Origin: Wolbachia endosymbiont of Spodoptera picta
GTDB lineage: Bacteria; Pseudomonadota; Alphaproteobacteria; Rickettsiales; Anaplasmataceae
Assembly: GCF_018141665.1 (NCBI RefSeq)
Contig: NZ_CP067976.1
Span: 620,001-684,000, forward strand
Reading direction: 5' to 3'
DNA: 64,000 bases
Shown here piece by piece: positions 17,679 through 26,900 of this stretch. The notes beneath the pieces are model-generated. The model saw nothing but the letters and a program-made list of their open reading frames with translations. It did no database searches and was not told the DNA's origin. The translations under genes were made by a program, and so were the position numbers. The stretch's first letter is position 1. Each line of letters opens with the position of its first letter.

Positions 17679-18854
17679 TCAACCCAATTTATCACCACCG
17701 GGTAACGGTTGCAAGCCAAAAGCTTCTCTTTTTTCATTAAGCGTCATGAAGCTTGCGTTTTGCACGTATTTCCACATCTTTTGTCTTTTCTCCATTAGAA
17801 TTTCTATCGCGTCTTTATCATATGACAAACATAAATCTTTGCCAAACTTGGGCACTAGCCAAGAATTTAAGTGACAAATAATATTTTCTAGTGTTGGTAA
17901 AATCGTCTGTTCCCAAAGGGAAAGATGTGCTTCGATCAAATTGCTATAAGTATTATCACCTGGTATGCCAAGCAACTGCGGCGGAACGCCAAAAGCTAGA
18001 GCAATATCACGAGCTGAGCTATGTTTTGACTCAATAAAATCCATATCCCTCGGTGATAAGCTCATTTCCTTCCACTCTAGACCCCCTTCAAGCAATATAG
18101 GTCTTCCAGCATTGACAGGACCTGAGTAATGATCATTTATCTGTCCTTTTAAGCGTTGGTACTGCTCTTGACTTAAGTTTCCACCACTTCCATCCTTTTC
18201 TGATTTTACAACTATTGCACCACTTGGTCTTGCTCCATTTTGCAGCATTGCCTGATTCCAAGCTCCCGCTTGGTTATGCTGATCTATACTATATGCAGCT
18301 GCCTCAATTGGTGATAGTCCATACCAATCATTCAAAGGGTTAAAGGTTTTAAGATGCAGTACTGTTGAACGCCCAGTCAATTTATCAACTTTAAAGTCAT
18401 AACTGTTGTTATTTACGGTATAACGATAGGCATAAGGAACGTTACTTCTCCCCGGAACAATTTCAACTCTATCAGGGCGCAGAAGATAAAGCTCTGTTGG
18501 TTTGTTCTGCGCCTCAATCATCAATACATAAGAATTGCCATTAACTAATCGATAAGTCACAATCCCTTCAATAAATTCCGATTTTGATGTCATTGGATTA
18601 GGAGAATAAAGTAACTTCAGTAATGGATGCGCTTTTAGTTGTGATTTTCCCTGGTCAGTAAGCTGGCAGAGAGTAAAAGGTACCGAAGATGCAGCACTTG
18701 CGATCATATTAATTGCTCGAAAGGCAATGACATTTTTTATGTAGCCTTCCTCAGCAAAACTTGCATAATCGCGCCTACTCCAACTTGGTTCCATCATTAG
18801 TTGCAAAGCAGAGTATTCACTGCTTTTCTTTCTTTGAAAAATATTAAAATTCAT
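17679..18854 (-). CDS. HK97-family phage portal protein (GTA-like)
   Basis: The 391 residues give a full-length HK97-type portal, the ring through which DNA enters a capsid. Characteristic parts are AFRAINMIASAASSVPF, HPLLKLLYSPNP, NGNSYVLM, DWYGLSPIEAAAYSID, and SARDIALAFGVPPQLLGIPGD with TYSNLIEA. The length and type fit the RcGTA portal (about 400 residues) better than the lambda-type portal of phage WO. No terminase, protease or capsid gene adjoins it, so it is a solitary GTA-type relic with an intact frame. A partial copy of its 3' end lies at 16559. Confidence 0.92.
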   Translation of the reverse strand: MNFNIFQRKKSSEYSALQLMMEPSWSRRDYASFAEEGYIKNVIAFRAINMIASAASSVPFTLCQLTDQGKSQLKAHPLLKLLYSPNPMTSKSEFIEGIVTYRLVNGNSYVLMIEAQNKPTELYLLRPDRVEIVPGRSNVPYAYRYTVNNNSYDFKVDKLTGRSTVLHLKTFNPLNDWYGLSPIEAAAYSIDQHNQAGAWNQAMLQNGARPSGAIVVKSEKDGSGGNLSQEQYQRLKGQINDHYSGPVNAGRPILLEGGLEWKEMSLSPRDMDFIESKHSSARDIALAFGVPPQLLGIPGDNTYSNLIEAHLSLWEQTILPTLENIICHLNSWLVPKFGKDLCLSYDKDAIEILMEKRQKMWKYVQNASFMTLNEKREAFGLQPLPGGDKLG

Positions 18855-18931
18855 ATGTGCCTCCTGAAAAATTGAATTTGTTAAAAGATTGAAATTGTAG
18901 TTGAATTATATCAATTAGTGTTACAAGAATG

Positions 18932-19082
18932 ATGTCATCCCAGTGCTTGACACTGGGATCCAAGAATTTAATTGTAGATAGCCCACTTAACTGGTGAGCA
19001 TAGCTGTTTTATACCAGAACGAACACCTTTGACTAGATTGTATGAAAAGCTAGATCCCAGTGTCAGCTACTCGGATGACAAA
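18932..19082. repeat. Palindromic repeat cluster
   Basis: The spacer between the portal gene and the next gene contains a full palindrome at 18932-18965 (GTCATCCCAGTGCTTGACAC then TGGGATCC). A partner unit of the TGTCAGCTACTCGGATGACA type lies near 19059-19082. No ORF is visible. Confidence 0.7.
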
Positions 19083-19132
19083 CATGGACTACTTCAACTA
19101 TACCATCGTTAAAGAAACCAGAAAAGCTATTA

Positions 19133-20332
19133 TCAAAGCTGAAGCTCTCCTTGAAACCCCTCAACTTTTGGATCGTTAATTTTGCTATTGCAGCTACTCA
19201 TTGCATAAACATTAAGACAAATGTTTGTCACTATTCCAACAAGCATACACATTCCTGTAATCATTGCAGCTACAGTAAAAGCTGTGCCTAAGGTTCCACT
19301 TGTAAATATAGCTGCTATTAACGTTGGAACAAATAGACAGAATGAAGGTTTGATTACGTAACTATAAATCTTTTCAATTCTATCGAAATTTTTCCATGGT
19401 CCAGCAAGATCTTTCAATGGACCAGTAAGATTTCTTGCCATTTTAACCTGGGTTTCTAAGTTTTGTTTAAAGTAATCACTAAAACTAGTACTTGGAGAAT
19501 CGTTATCAAGAATTGAAAGAGAAAAAGAAAAACCTACCTTCTTCATCTTCTGGCCTTTAAATTCTCCTTTCATGTACTTAAAATTCCTAACATTCAATAT
19601 GGATCCATCAATATACCTAAGGTTAAATTGCATGTTAGGATTCAATACATGATTTAAAGTGCTTGCCTTCCTATCTATTAAAGCTTCAAATTTTTCTTTA
19701 TTCTGATCATAATAGTCAATAAAATCCTCTAACTCTTTTGATAGCTTTTCTAGATCTATTTTTATGCCATAGCTTCTCAATGTGGTCAGAAAGGTATAAA
19801 AGTTTTGTAAATAACTTTTGGTGCCACTAAAGATCAAATAAAATGATCTACCATGATCAATTTTTGCCCAGAGTTTTTCTTTTACTTTTTTACCCTTTGC
19901 ATTTTCATACTCCTTTTCTATTACACCAAAATTTTCTGGGTTCACAATATCAGCTTCTACAAGTAATATTTGAGCAGCCAGTATTTTCTCAAAACCTTTT
20001 GCATCTTGGTGGTTTTTGCCTTTTTCTTTAAGATCCATTAATGTTGTAAATTTGTCCAAAAACTTTGATCTCAAATGAAGTTGCCCTTGATTTTTCTCTT
20101 GCTCAATGCGCTCTTTAAATTGATCATTACCATTAGCAAATCTTTCCTTTGGCAAATCGTTATTTGTTACCAATTCAACAATTGGAGCTCTATCATATAA
20201 AAACAGCTTATATAAATCACCAGCAACATATTCCCTGATAAAATCAGCAATATTAAGGTCATCATAACATATATCGCTTTCTACTGACTGCCATAATAAA
20301 TCAAGATTATTATTTATCACAAAATTTGGCAA
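19133..20332 (-). CDS. Hypothetical protein with C-terminal membrane segments
   Basis: The 399-residue protein is not one I recognise. Residues 1-300 are hydrophilic and helical; two hydrophobic segments follow at about 330-352 and 356-378 (IAAIFTSGTLGTAFTVAA, GMCMLVGIVTNICLNV). The only plausible start is TTG at 20332, one nucleotide after the stop of the 99-residue gene upstream, so translation is probably coupled. Both products begin MPN, and a single gene broken by a frameshift is possible. The C-terminal hairpin resembles the membrane tails of the ankyrin proteins at 5094 and 22861. Confidence 0.7.
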   Translation of the reverse strand: MPNFVINNNLDLLWQSVESDICYDDLNIADFIREYVAGDLYKLFLYDRAPIVELVTNNDLPKERFANGNDQFKERIEQEKNQGQLHLRSKFLDKFTTLMDLKEKGKNHQDAKGFEKILAAQILLVEADIVNPENFGVIEKEYENAKGKKVKEKLWAKIDHGRSFYLIFSGTKSYLQNFYTFLTTLRSYGIKIDLEKLSKELEDFIDYYDQNKEKFEALIDRKASTLNHVLNPNMQFNLRYIDGSILNVRNFKYMKGEFKGQKMKKVGFSFSLSILDNDSPSTSFSDYFKQNLETQVKMARNLTGPLKDLAGPWKNFDRIEKIYSYVIKPSFCLFVPTLIAAIFTSGTLGTAFTVAAMITGMCMLVGIVTNICLNVYAMSSCNSKINDPKVEGFQGELQL

Positions 20333-20333
20333 A

Positions 20334-20633
20334 TTAAGGATTTTGCAATTTTGTAGCTTTTCTTGATCCTTTGCAAAAAGATTCTTTGAATTGTGCTAAC
20401 TTAGACTGTTCTTCCTCTTTTGTAAGCGTGTGATTTAGAACAGACTTAATCATGAAAGCTGCCTTATCACCTTCATTGTCGCTATACTCGTGCTCTGCTT
20501 GAAATCCTGAACTGCAGACTACTTCTTTCTCTCCTACTTTCTTGAACTCGCTCATAGGCTGGAGTGTTCTATCATGGAAATGTTTTTCAAGAAGTTGAGT
20601 TTTTTGTTTAAACTCTGTACTTATATTTGGCAT
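20334..20633 (-). CDS. Small hypothetical protein, first gene of a two-gene unit
   Basis: This 99-residue, soluble, charged protein has no recognised motif. It ends one nucleotide before the TTG start of the 399-residue gene, so the two probably form a unit. Either it is an independent partner of the downstream protein, or both are halves of one gene separated by a frameshift. Confidence 0.6.
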   Translation of the reverse strand: MPNISTEFKQKTQLLEKHFHDRTLQPMSEFKKVGEKEVVCSSGFQAEHEYSDNEGDKAAFMIKSVLNHTLTKEEEQSKLAQFKESFCKGSRKATKLQNP

Positions 20634-20800
20634 AATTACTCCCTAGCTAAAAATATAAATGTTAAATATTTATTAATGATGTTAGCATATCTAGCAACAT
20701 ATGTCAAATTTTTCATCATTAGGCGATAGCTTCCCTTTTTTGTTACAAAGCCTTATATAGCTTTATATGGAACGCTTTAAAAGCTCACTAACAACCTAAA

Positions 20801-20830
20801 CTTGCTTGAAAATCAAGTAAGTATTATAAA
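20801..20830 (+). promoter_or_regulatory. Promoter with overlapping inverted repeat upstream of lipB
   Basis: TTGCTT (20802-20807) and TATAAA (20825-20830) are separated by 17 nt, a good sigma-70-type spacing, 21 nt before the lipB ATG. The inverted repeat CTTGCTTGA/TCAAGTAAG (20801-20809 and 20813-20821, one mismatch) covers the -35 box and spacer, where a repressor or activator could bind. Confidence 0.45.
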
Positions 20831-20851
20831 ATTAAATAAAAGAAATTGAAT

Positions 20852-21469
20852 ATGACAGAATGGCTAATATCTAACCAATTTGCTGATTATAACCATTCTG
20901 TGAAATTCATGGAAGCAAAAATTCAACAAATTCACAATAATTTATCTGATGAGTTAGTATGGCTACTCCAGCACCCTCCACTTTATACTGCAGGAATCGG
21001 TGCAACAGATGATGACATTATTGAAAAATTATTTCCTATATATAAAACAGGTAGGGGTGGTAAATATACATATCACGGACCAGGGCAGCGCATTATATAT
21101 TTAATGCTAAATCTTAAAAAAAGAAACAAATGTGACATAAAACTATATATCAGAGACCTAAGTAATTGGATCATAAATGTTTTAAAACACTTTAATATAT
21201 TTGGGGAATTTAAGGAAGATAGAATAGGCATTTGGGTGAACAACAACGGAGTAGAAGAAAAAATAGCAGCTTTTGGCATTCGCTTGAGAAAATGGATAAC
21301 TTATCATGGCATAGCACTTAATGTCTCTCCAAACCTTTCCCACTATGAGGGTATTATTCCTTGTGGACTAAAAGATTACGGCGTTACATCAATGGAAAAA
21401 CTAGGAGTAAAAGTTTCTCTTTGCGAATTAGATGATATATTAAAGCAAGAGTTTCATAAGATATTTTAA
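20852..21469 (+). CDS. lipB: Octanoyl-[ACP]:protein N-octanoyltransferase LipB
   Basis: LipB transfers octanoate from acyl carrier protein to lipoyl domains, the first step of lipoate synthesis. Signatures are LLQHPPLYTAGIG, RGGKYTYHGPGQRIIYLML, KIAAFGIRLRKWITYHGIALNV with the acceptor-site Lys/Thr/His region, and FNLIVPCGL-type IIPCGLKDYGVTS (catalytic Cys). At about 205 residues its length is normal. The ATG at 20852 is preferred over the in-frame TTG at 20846. It overlaps the next gene by one nucleotide (TAATG). Confidence 0.95.
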   Translation: MTEWLISNQFADYNHSVKFMEAKIQQIHNNLSDELVWLLQHPPLYTAGIGATDDDIIEKLFPIYKTGRGGKYTYHGPGQRIIYLMLNLKKRNKCDIKLYIRDLSNWIINVLKHFNIFGEFKEDRIGIWVNNNGVEEKIAAFGIRLRKWITYHGIALNVSPNLSHYEGIIPCGLKDYGVTSMEKLGVKVSLCELDDILKQEFHKIF

Positions 21470-22437
21470 TGTATTCCTTTATTCTTTATTTTCTATGCCT
21501 TTTACTCACTAATCCTGCACACACAATCAATCAAGTTGATATTATTGCTCCTTCTTCGAAAGGAAAAGAATCAGATCTGCCTACTATAAGAGAATACGTA
21601 AAAACTTTGGGTTTTAATCCCCATATTTCGGAGAAAATATACAGTAATGACAACCCATTTTATTCTAACTCTGATGAGTTTAGAGCGAATGATTTGGTTA
21701 ATGCGCTCACTGATGATAGCAAAATAATTTGGTGTATCAGAGGAGGAGAAGGGGCTTCTCGGCTAATTCCTTACCTAGAAAAGCTGCCCAATGATAAAAA
21801 AGAAAGAATTGCTCAAAACAAAAAAATTCTTATAGGCTATAGTGATATCACTGCTTTACATATTTATCTGCAAGTTAAATATGACTGGCAAACTCTTCAC
21901 GGTACCATGTTGGAAATGATAGTAAATAACTCTGTTGCTGAAAGCTCTGTTGAAAAATTAAAAGAATTAATTCTTAACCAACACAACTCTATCAGATTTG
22001 ACAACTTAAAGATGATAAATAATGGAGTTAGACTAAAAAATGGCATATTAGAATCTAAAATCATCGGTGGTAATATGACTTTGGTTGAAAATAGCATAGG
22101 AACTGCTTGGCAAATAAACGCAAAAAACAAAATTCTATTTTTAGAAGACATAAGAGTTTATCCATATTCAATTGAACGCAGTTTAGATCACCTAAAACAA
22201 GCTCATATTTTTGATGGAGTAGATGCAGTAATATTCGGTGACTTTGTTAACTGTTATAATGATAATCTTGTCGAAATTGTAAAAGAAAGGTTTGCAAAAA
22301 GTGTCAACTTTCCAGTATTTACAATGAAAGGAGTAGGCCATGGAGATATAAATGACCCTTTACCTTTCAACACTCACGCTACCATTAGCGTTCAAGACGA
22401 GAAGGAGTTTATGGATGTGCAACAGTTATACAAGTAG
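21469..22437 (+). CDS. ldcA: LD-carboxypeptidase, S66 family (muramoyltetrapeptide carboxypeptidase)
   Basis: This serine peptidase removes the terminal D-Ala from murein tetrapeptides. It has IWCIRGGEGASRLIPYL, the nucleophile region GYSDITALH, the Glu region ILFLEDIRVYPY and the His region GHGDINDPLPF, consistent with the Ser-Glu-His triad of S66 enzymes. Residues 1-19 are hydrophobic and end in an A-H-T/I boundary, so the enzyme may be exported, unlike the cytosolic E. coli form. It is translationally coupled to lipB, a pairing with no obvious biochemical link. Confidence 0.88.
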   Translation: MYSFILYFLCLLLTNPAHTINQVDIIAPSSKGKESDLPTIREYVKTLGFNPHISEKIYSNDNPFYSNSDEFRANDLVNALTDDSKIIWCIRGGEGASRLIPYLEKLPNDKKERIAQNKKILIGYSDITALHIYLQVKYDWQTLHGTMLEMIVNNSVAESSVEKLKELILNQHNSIRFDNLKMINNGVRLKNGILESKIIGGNMTLVENSIGTAWQINAKNKILFLEDIRVYPYSIERSLDHLKQAHIFDGVDAVIFGDFVNCYNDNLVEIVKERFAKSVNFPVFTMKGVGHGDINDPLPFNTHATISVQDEKEFMDVQQLYK

Positions 22438-22449
22438 CTTTATCTAACA

Positions 22450-22835
22450 CTCCTTTCATTCCAGCACCTTCGTTGTCATCCGAGTAGCCCTCTTTCTTGT
22501 CATTCGAGTAGCCTCTTTGGTGTCATTCCAGTGCTTGACACTGGAATCCAACTAAGTTGGTAAACACGAAAGCGCTTTTTTTTGACGGAATTGCACAAAA
22601 AAAACTGGATGCCAGTGTCAGCTACTTGCATGACATCATCTTTTTTATCAGATGCATATGAAATCAGTGCTTTCTTGTCATCCCAGTACTCCTTATTCTT
22701 GTCATTCGAGTAACCCCTTCAGTGTCATCCCAGTGCCTAGACACTGGGATCCAGAAAACTTCACTTTAAATGAGTGAACTAGATTGCCTTTATATAGATT
22801 CCAGTGTCAGATAATTGCATGACATCTTCAACTCT
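22450..22835. repeat. Dense cluster of palindromic repeats
   Basis: The roughly 420-nt gap after ldcA consists mainly of palindromic units. They include GTCATTCCAGTGCTTGACAC/TGGAATCC near 22520-22550, CATCCCAGTGCCTAGACAC/TGGGATCC near 22726-22753, and alternating TGTCAGCTACTTGCATGACA and TGTCATTCGAGTAGC arms. Part of it (around 22650-22690) matches the internal sequence of the MITE-like element at 2114. No gene is visible. Confidence 0.7.
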
Positions 22836-22860
22836 GTACAGATGTGCGCAACGCGTTCCA

Positions 22861-23784
22861 CTATGAAGAAATGACAGTAACTCCCTGCTGTTCATTTGTT
22901 AAGTTGACAATTGGTTTTTCTGCTCCATCAACTTTAGTACTAGGCTTTAACAATTCATATGTAGCACAACCAACTACCAGTGCTGCTGCTGTAACTGCAA
23001 CCACTGCTATAACGATAGGTATCAACTGAGCTGCAATTGTTCCAGTTGTAAAAAGTGCCACTGCTATAGCAGTGCCTAATAATGTATTCACTCCACCAGC
23101 AATCATTGCCTTATTACGTGCTTTCACAAAAGAACCTCCTACTTCATTTAATAGAACTGTTACTACGTTTTGACTTACAGCATAATCTAAAGGGGTCTCT
23201 CCATATTGATCTGCTGCGTTAACATCTGCTCCTGCTTTGATTAAAACCTCTACTGTCTTTTCGTGACCATTACAAGCAGCGAAATGCAAAGGAGTCATAT
23301 CGTGGTAACCTTTCTCATTAACATTTGCTCCTTTTGCTAGTAAAAACTCTACTGTCTTTTCGTGACCATTCTCAGCAGCTAAATACAAAGGAGTCATATC
23401 ACACCAATTTTTCCGATTAACATCTGCTCCTTTTTCTAGTAAAAGTTTTACTATATCTACGTGACCATTCTCAGCAGCTAAATGCAAAACAGTATTACCC
23501 GAATGATATCTCTCATTAACATCTGCTCCTTTTTCTAGTAAAACATTTACTATATTTGTGTAACCATTCTTAGCAGCTATCTTTAATAACATACACTCAA
23601 TACAGAAGGAGAGAGAAAATACATAATTTACATCAAAACTACCTATCTCCCACAACAAATATAGAAATAGATTCTGTTCCTTTAGTTCTTCTTGTATTTT
23701 CTTAATTATATTATATTTATCTAAGCCTTCCTTAACCTCAATCGTACTCAGTACTTTTTTCAGTGATTTATATTCTCCTGTCAT
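22861..23784 (-). CDS. Ankyrin-repeat protein with C-terminal membrane hairpin
   Basis: The roughly 307-residue protein has about five ankyrin repeats (residues about 60-220; for example TVLHLAAENGHVDIVKLLLE and TPLHFAACNGHEKTVEVLIK). Two hydrophobic stretches follow (NTLLGTAIAVALFTTGTIAA and LIPIVIAVVAVTAAALVVG), then a short tail. ATG at 23784 has GAAGG upstream and is preferred to the in-frame TTG at 23808. The ankyrin-plus-membrane-hairpin design matches the gene at 5094. Confidence 0.9.
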   Translation of the reverse strand: MTGEYKSLKKVLSTIEVKEGLDKYNIIKKIQEELKEQNLFLYLLWEIGSFDVNYVFSLSFCIECMLLKIAAKNGYTNIVNVLLEKGADVNERYHSGNTVLHLAAENGHVDIVKLLLEKGADVNRKNWCDMTPLYLAAENGHEKTVEFLLAKGANVNEKGYHDMTPLHFAACNGHEKTVEVLIKAGADVNAADQYGETPLDYAVSQNVVTVLLNEVGGSFVKARNKAMIAGGVNTLLGTAIAVALFTTGTIAAQLIPIVIAVVAVTAAALVVGCATYELLKPSTKVDGAEKPIVNLTNEQQGVTVISS

Positions 23785-23983
23785 AATTCTACCTTCAATA
23801 TTAAACAATATGTTTAATTATTTCATAATTATGATGAAAAATCAACTCAAATAAGCTAATAACCGGGATTGTGAATAGTAAATTAGATTCAAATAGCCTC
23901 TTTGTGTTATTTCAGTGTTAGACCTTTTCATATCCTTACAAGCAAATTAATGTTATCCTTTTATTGCTAATCTAAAGTTTTTC

Positions 23984-26900
23984 ATGTTCATACACTTGCG
24001 TGTTCATAGCGTTTATTCTCTGCTTGAGAGTTCGGTTAAAATTGAGGAGCTGATTGGTCTTTGTTTGCAGAACAAAATGCCGGCAGTTGCAGTTACTGAC
24101 TCAGGTAACTTATTTGGCTCACTTGAATTTGCAGAATATGCAGCTAATAGGGGAATACAGCTAATAATAGGATGTAATATTATCGTTCGACACTTAGAAC
24201 AAAATTTATCAATACTGCTACTTGCAAAAAATGAACAAGGGTACACTAATTTAGTCACTTTGGTGAGTGAGTCTTTTAAAAAGCGTAAAAATAGCAGCGA
24301 TATTCCCTACGTTGATTTTGATGAGCTATTAAATTTAAGTTCAGGCCTAATCGCCTTAACTGGTGGATATGACGGCATATTGGCTCAACTGTTATTGAAG
24401 CAAGATAAAGAAACGATAAAAAGACTGCTCTCAGCATTTGATGGTCATTTATATGTTGAATTGCAGCGTCATGGGCTGAATAAAGAGCTAGAGCTTGAAG
24501 AAGCTTTAATAGATTTTGCTTATCAGCGCAATATACCACTAGTTGCAACGAATGATGTGTTTTTTTCAAATAGATCTGATTATGAAGCTTATGATATATT
24601 AACGTGCATATCGGAGGGCAGTTATGCTCTCGAGAATAACAGAAAGAAGCTAACCACTGAACATTATTTCAAATCTGTGGCGGAAATGGAGGAGCTATTT
24701 AGCGATATCCCCGAAGCAATTTATAACACTTTAGTGATAGCTAAGCGGTGCTCTTACATGCCAAGAAGCAGGCAGCCTATCTTGCCTAAATTTCCTTGTC
24801 GAGAAAATAAAACTGAGAATGAAGAACTGAGGGAGCAGGCAGTTTCAGGGTTGAAGCTGCGTATTGCAAGTGAAACGGACATAGACCTTAAACAATACTA
24901 CGATCGGCTGAATTACGAACTAAGCGTAATAACTTCGATGAACTACGCTGGCTACTTTTTGATAGTTTCTGATTTCATTCGTTGGAGCAAAGCAAATGGC
25001 ATTCCAGTTGGACCGGGAAGAGGTTCTGGTGCTGGGTCGATTGTTGCTTGGAGCTTACAAATTACAGATCTTGATCCAATAAAATTTGGTCTGATCTTTG
25101 AAAGATTTTTGAATCCTGATCGTGTATCGATGCCTGACTTTGATATCGATTTCTGCCAAGAGAAAAGGGACCTGGTTATTGATTATGTTCAGAAAAAGTA
25201 CGGTTATGTTGCTCAAATAATCACTTTTGGAAAATTGCAAGCAAGGGCAGTATTGCGTGATGTTGGTAGAGTATTGCAAATGCCTTACTCTCAAGTGGAT
25301 AAAATATCTAAAATGGTTCCATTTAATCCAGTAAATCCTGTAACTTTATCGCAAGCGATAGAGCTTGATCAAAACCTACAGAAAGAACGAGATAGTGATG
25401 AGGTAATTGCAAAGCTTCTTGATATATCACTAAAGCTCGAAGGAATATATCGTCACGTTTCAACTCATGCTGCTGGAATTGTAATATGCGATCAAAAATT
25501 AGAAAATTTTGTTCCCGTCTATTATGATCCAAATTCGGCTCTGCCAATCACTCAATACAGCATGAAATATGTAGAGAAAGCTGGGTTAATAAAATTTGAT
25601 TTTCTTGGACTTGGTACGCTAACACTAATAGATCATGTATGTCGTTTAATTAATCGTGATGAAAAAAAATTTGATATTTCCTCGGTTTCTTTGATTGATC
25701 AAAGAACCTATGAAATGCTCTCAAGAGGTGATTCAATCGGAGTGTTTCAGCTTGAAAGTTCGGGAATGAGAGAAGCTTTAATCAAACTAAAGCCAGACTG
25801 CATTGAAGATATCATCGCTTTAATTTCTCTTTATCGCCCAGGGCCTATGGATAACATTCCAACTTATGTTGCAAGAAAGCATGGACTTGAAAAGCCAGAT
25901 TACATTCATCCATTGCTTGAGGAGGTGTTAAAAGAAACATTCGGAGTAATAATCTACCAAGAACAGGTAATGGAAATAGCGCGTATTCTCTCTGGATATA
26001 GCTTAGCAGAGGCGGATTTACTCAGACGTGCCATGGGTAAGAAAATTAAGGAAGAGATGGATAAACAACGTGAACTTTTTGTTCAAGGAGCAACAAAAAA
26101 CGGTGTTGATTACGACAGGGCAAGTTATATTTTTGATCTTGTTGCAAAATTTGCTGGTTATGGATTTAATAAATCCCACGCTGCAGCATATGCGATTATA
26201 TCTTACCAAACAGCTTACCTTAAGGCTAACTACCCGCTAGAATTTTTTACGGCCTTGATGAATCTCAACATTGATGATAGAGACAAACTGAATTTGTTTT
26301 ATCATGCTGCAAAATTCAGTGGAGTTGCTGTTCTTTCGCCTGATATCAGCAAATCTAAGGCTGAATTTTCAATAGAGGGTGAGCACATACGCTACGGAAT
26401 TGCTGCTTTGCGTAATGTTGGTTTTGCTATAGCAGAAGGAATAGTAAATGCACGCTCAAGTTCTTATAAGGACATATGGGAATTCATTCAAAATTTGGGG
26501 AATGTAATAAATAAAAGGGCATTAGAAAGTTTAATTAAATCTGGAACATTCGATAGTGTGCACAAAAATAGAAAGCAGTTATACGAGTCAATAGACACAT
26601 TGATTTACTTTGCAAATAAAAATAGGCAGTCAAATCAAGCTGCTTTATTTGGTAATCTTGATATTCTGAAGCCAAAACTTGAGAACGTGGAAGATTTTAA
26701 TGAAGAGGAAAAATTAGAGCATGAGTTATTTTCATTGGGATTTTACTTAACTAATCATCCACTTGAAAAGTTTAGAACTCTCTTGAAAAAATTAAATATT
26801 GGGTTTATCGGAGAGAGTAAAACGATAAAAACTGCTGGTGTAATATTAAATGTGCGTATGAGAACCTCAGAACGTGGAAGATTTGTTATCCTAACACTTT

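Noticed and set aside
17679..18854. Portal gene as part of an active WO prophage
   Set aside because: There are no neighbouring phage WO structural genes, and the portal type is HK97/GTA-like.
22438..22860. Possible CRISPR array because of many repeats
   Set aside because: The units vary in length and spacing, form palindromes and lack unique spacers of constant size; no cas genes are nearby.
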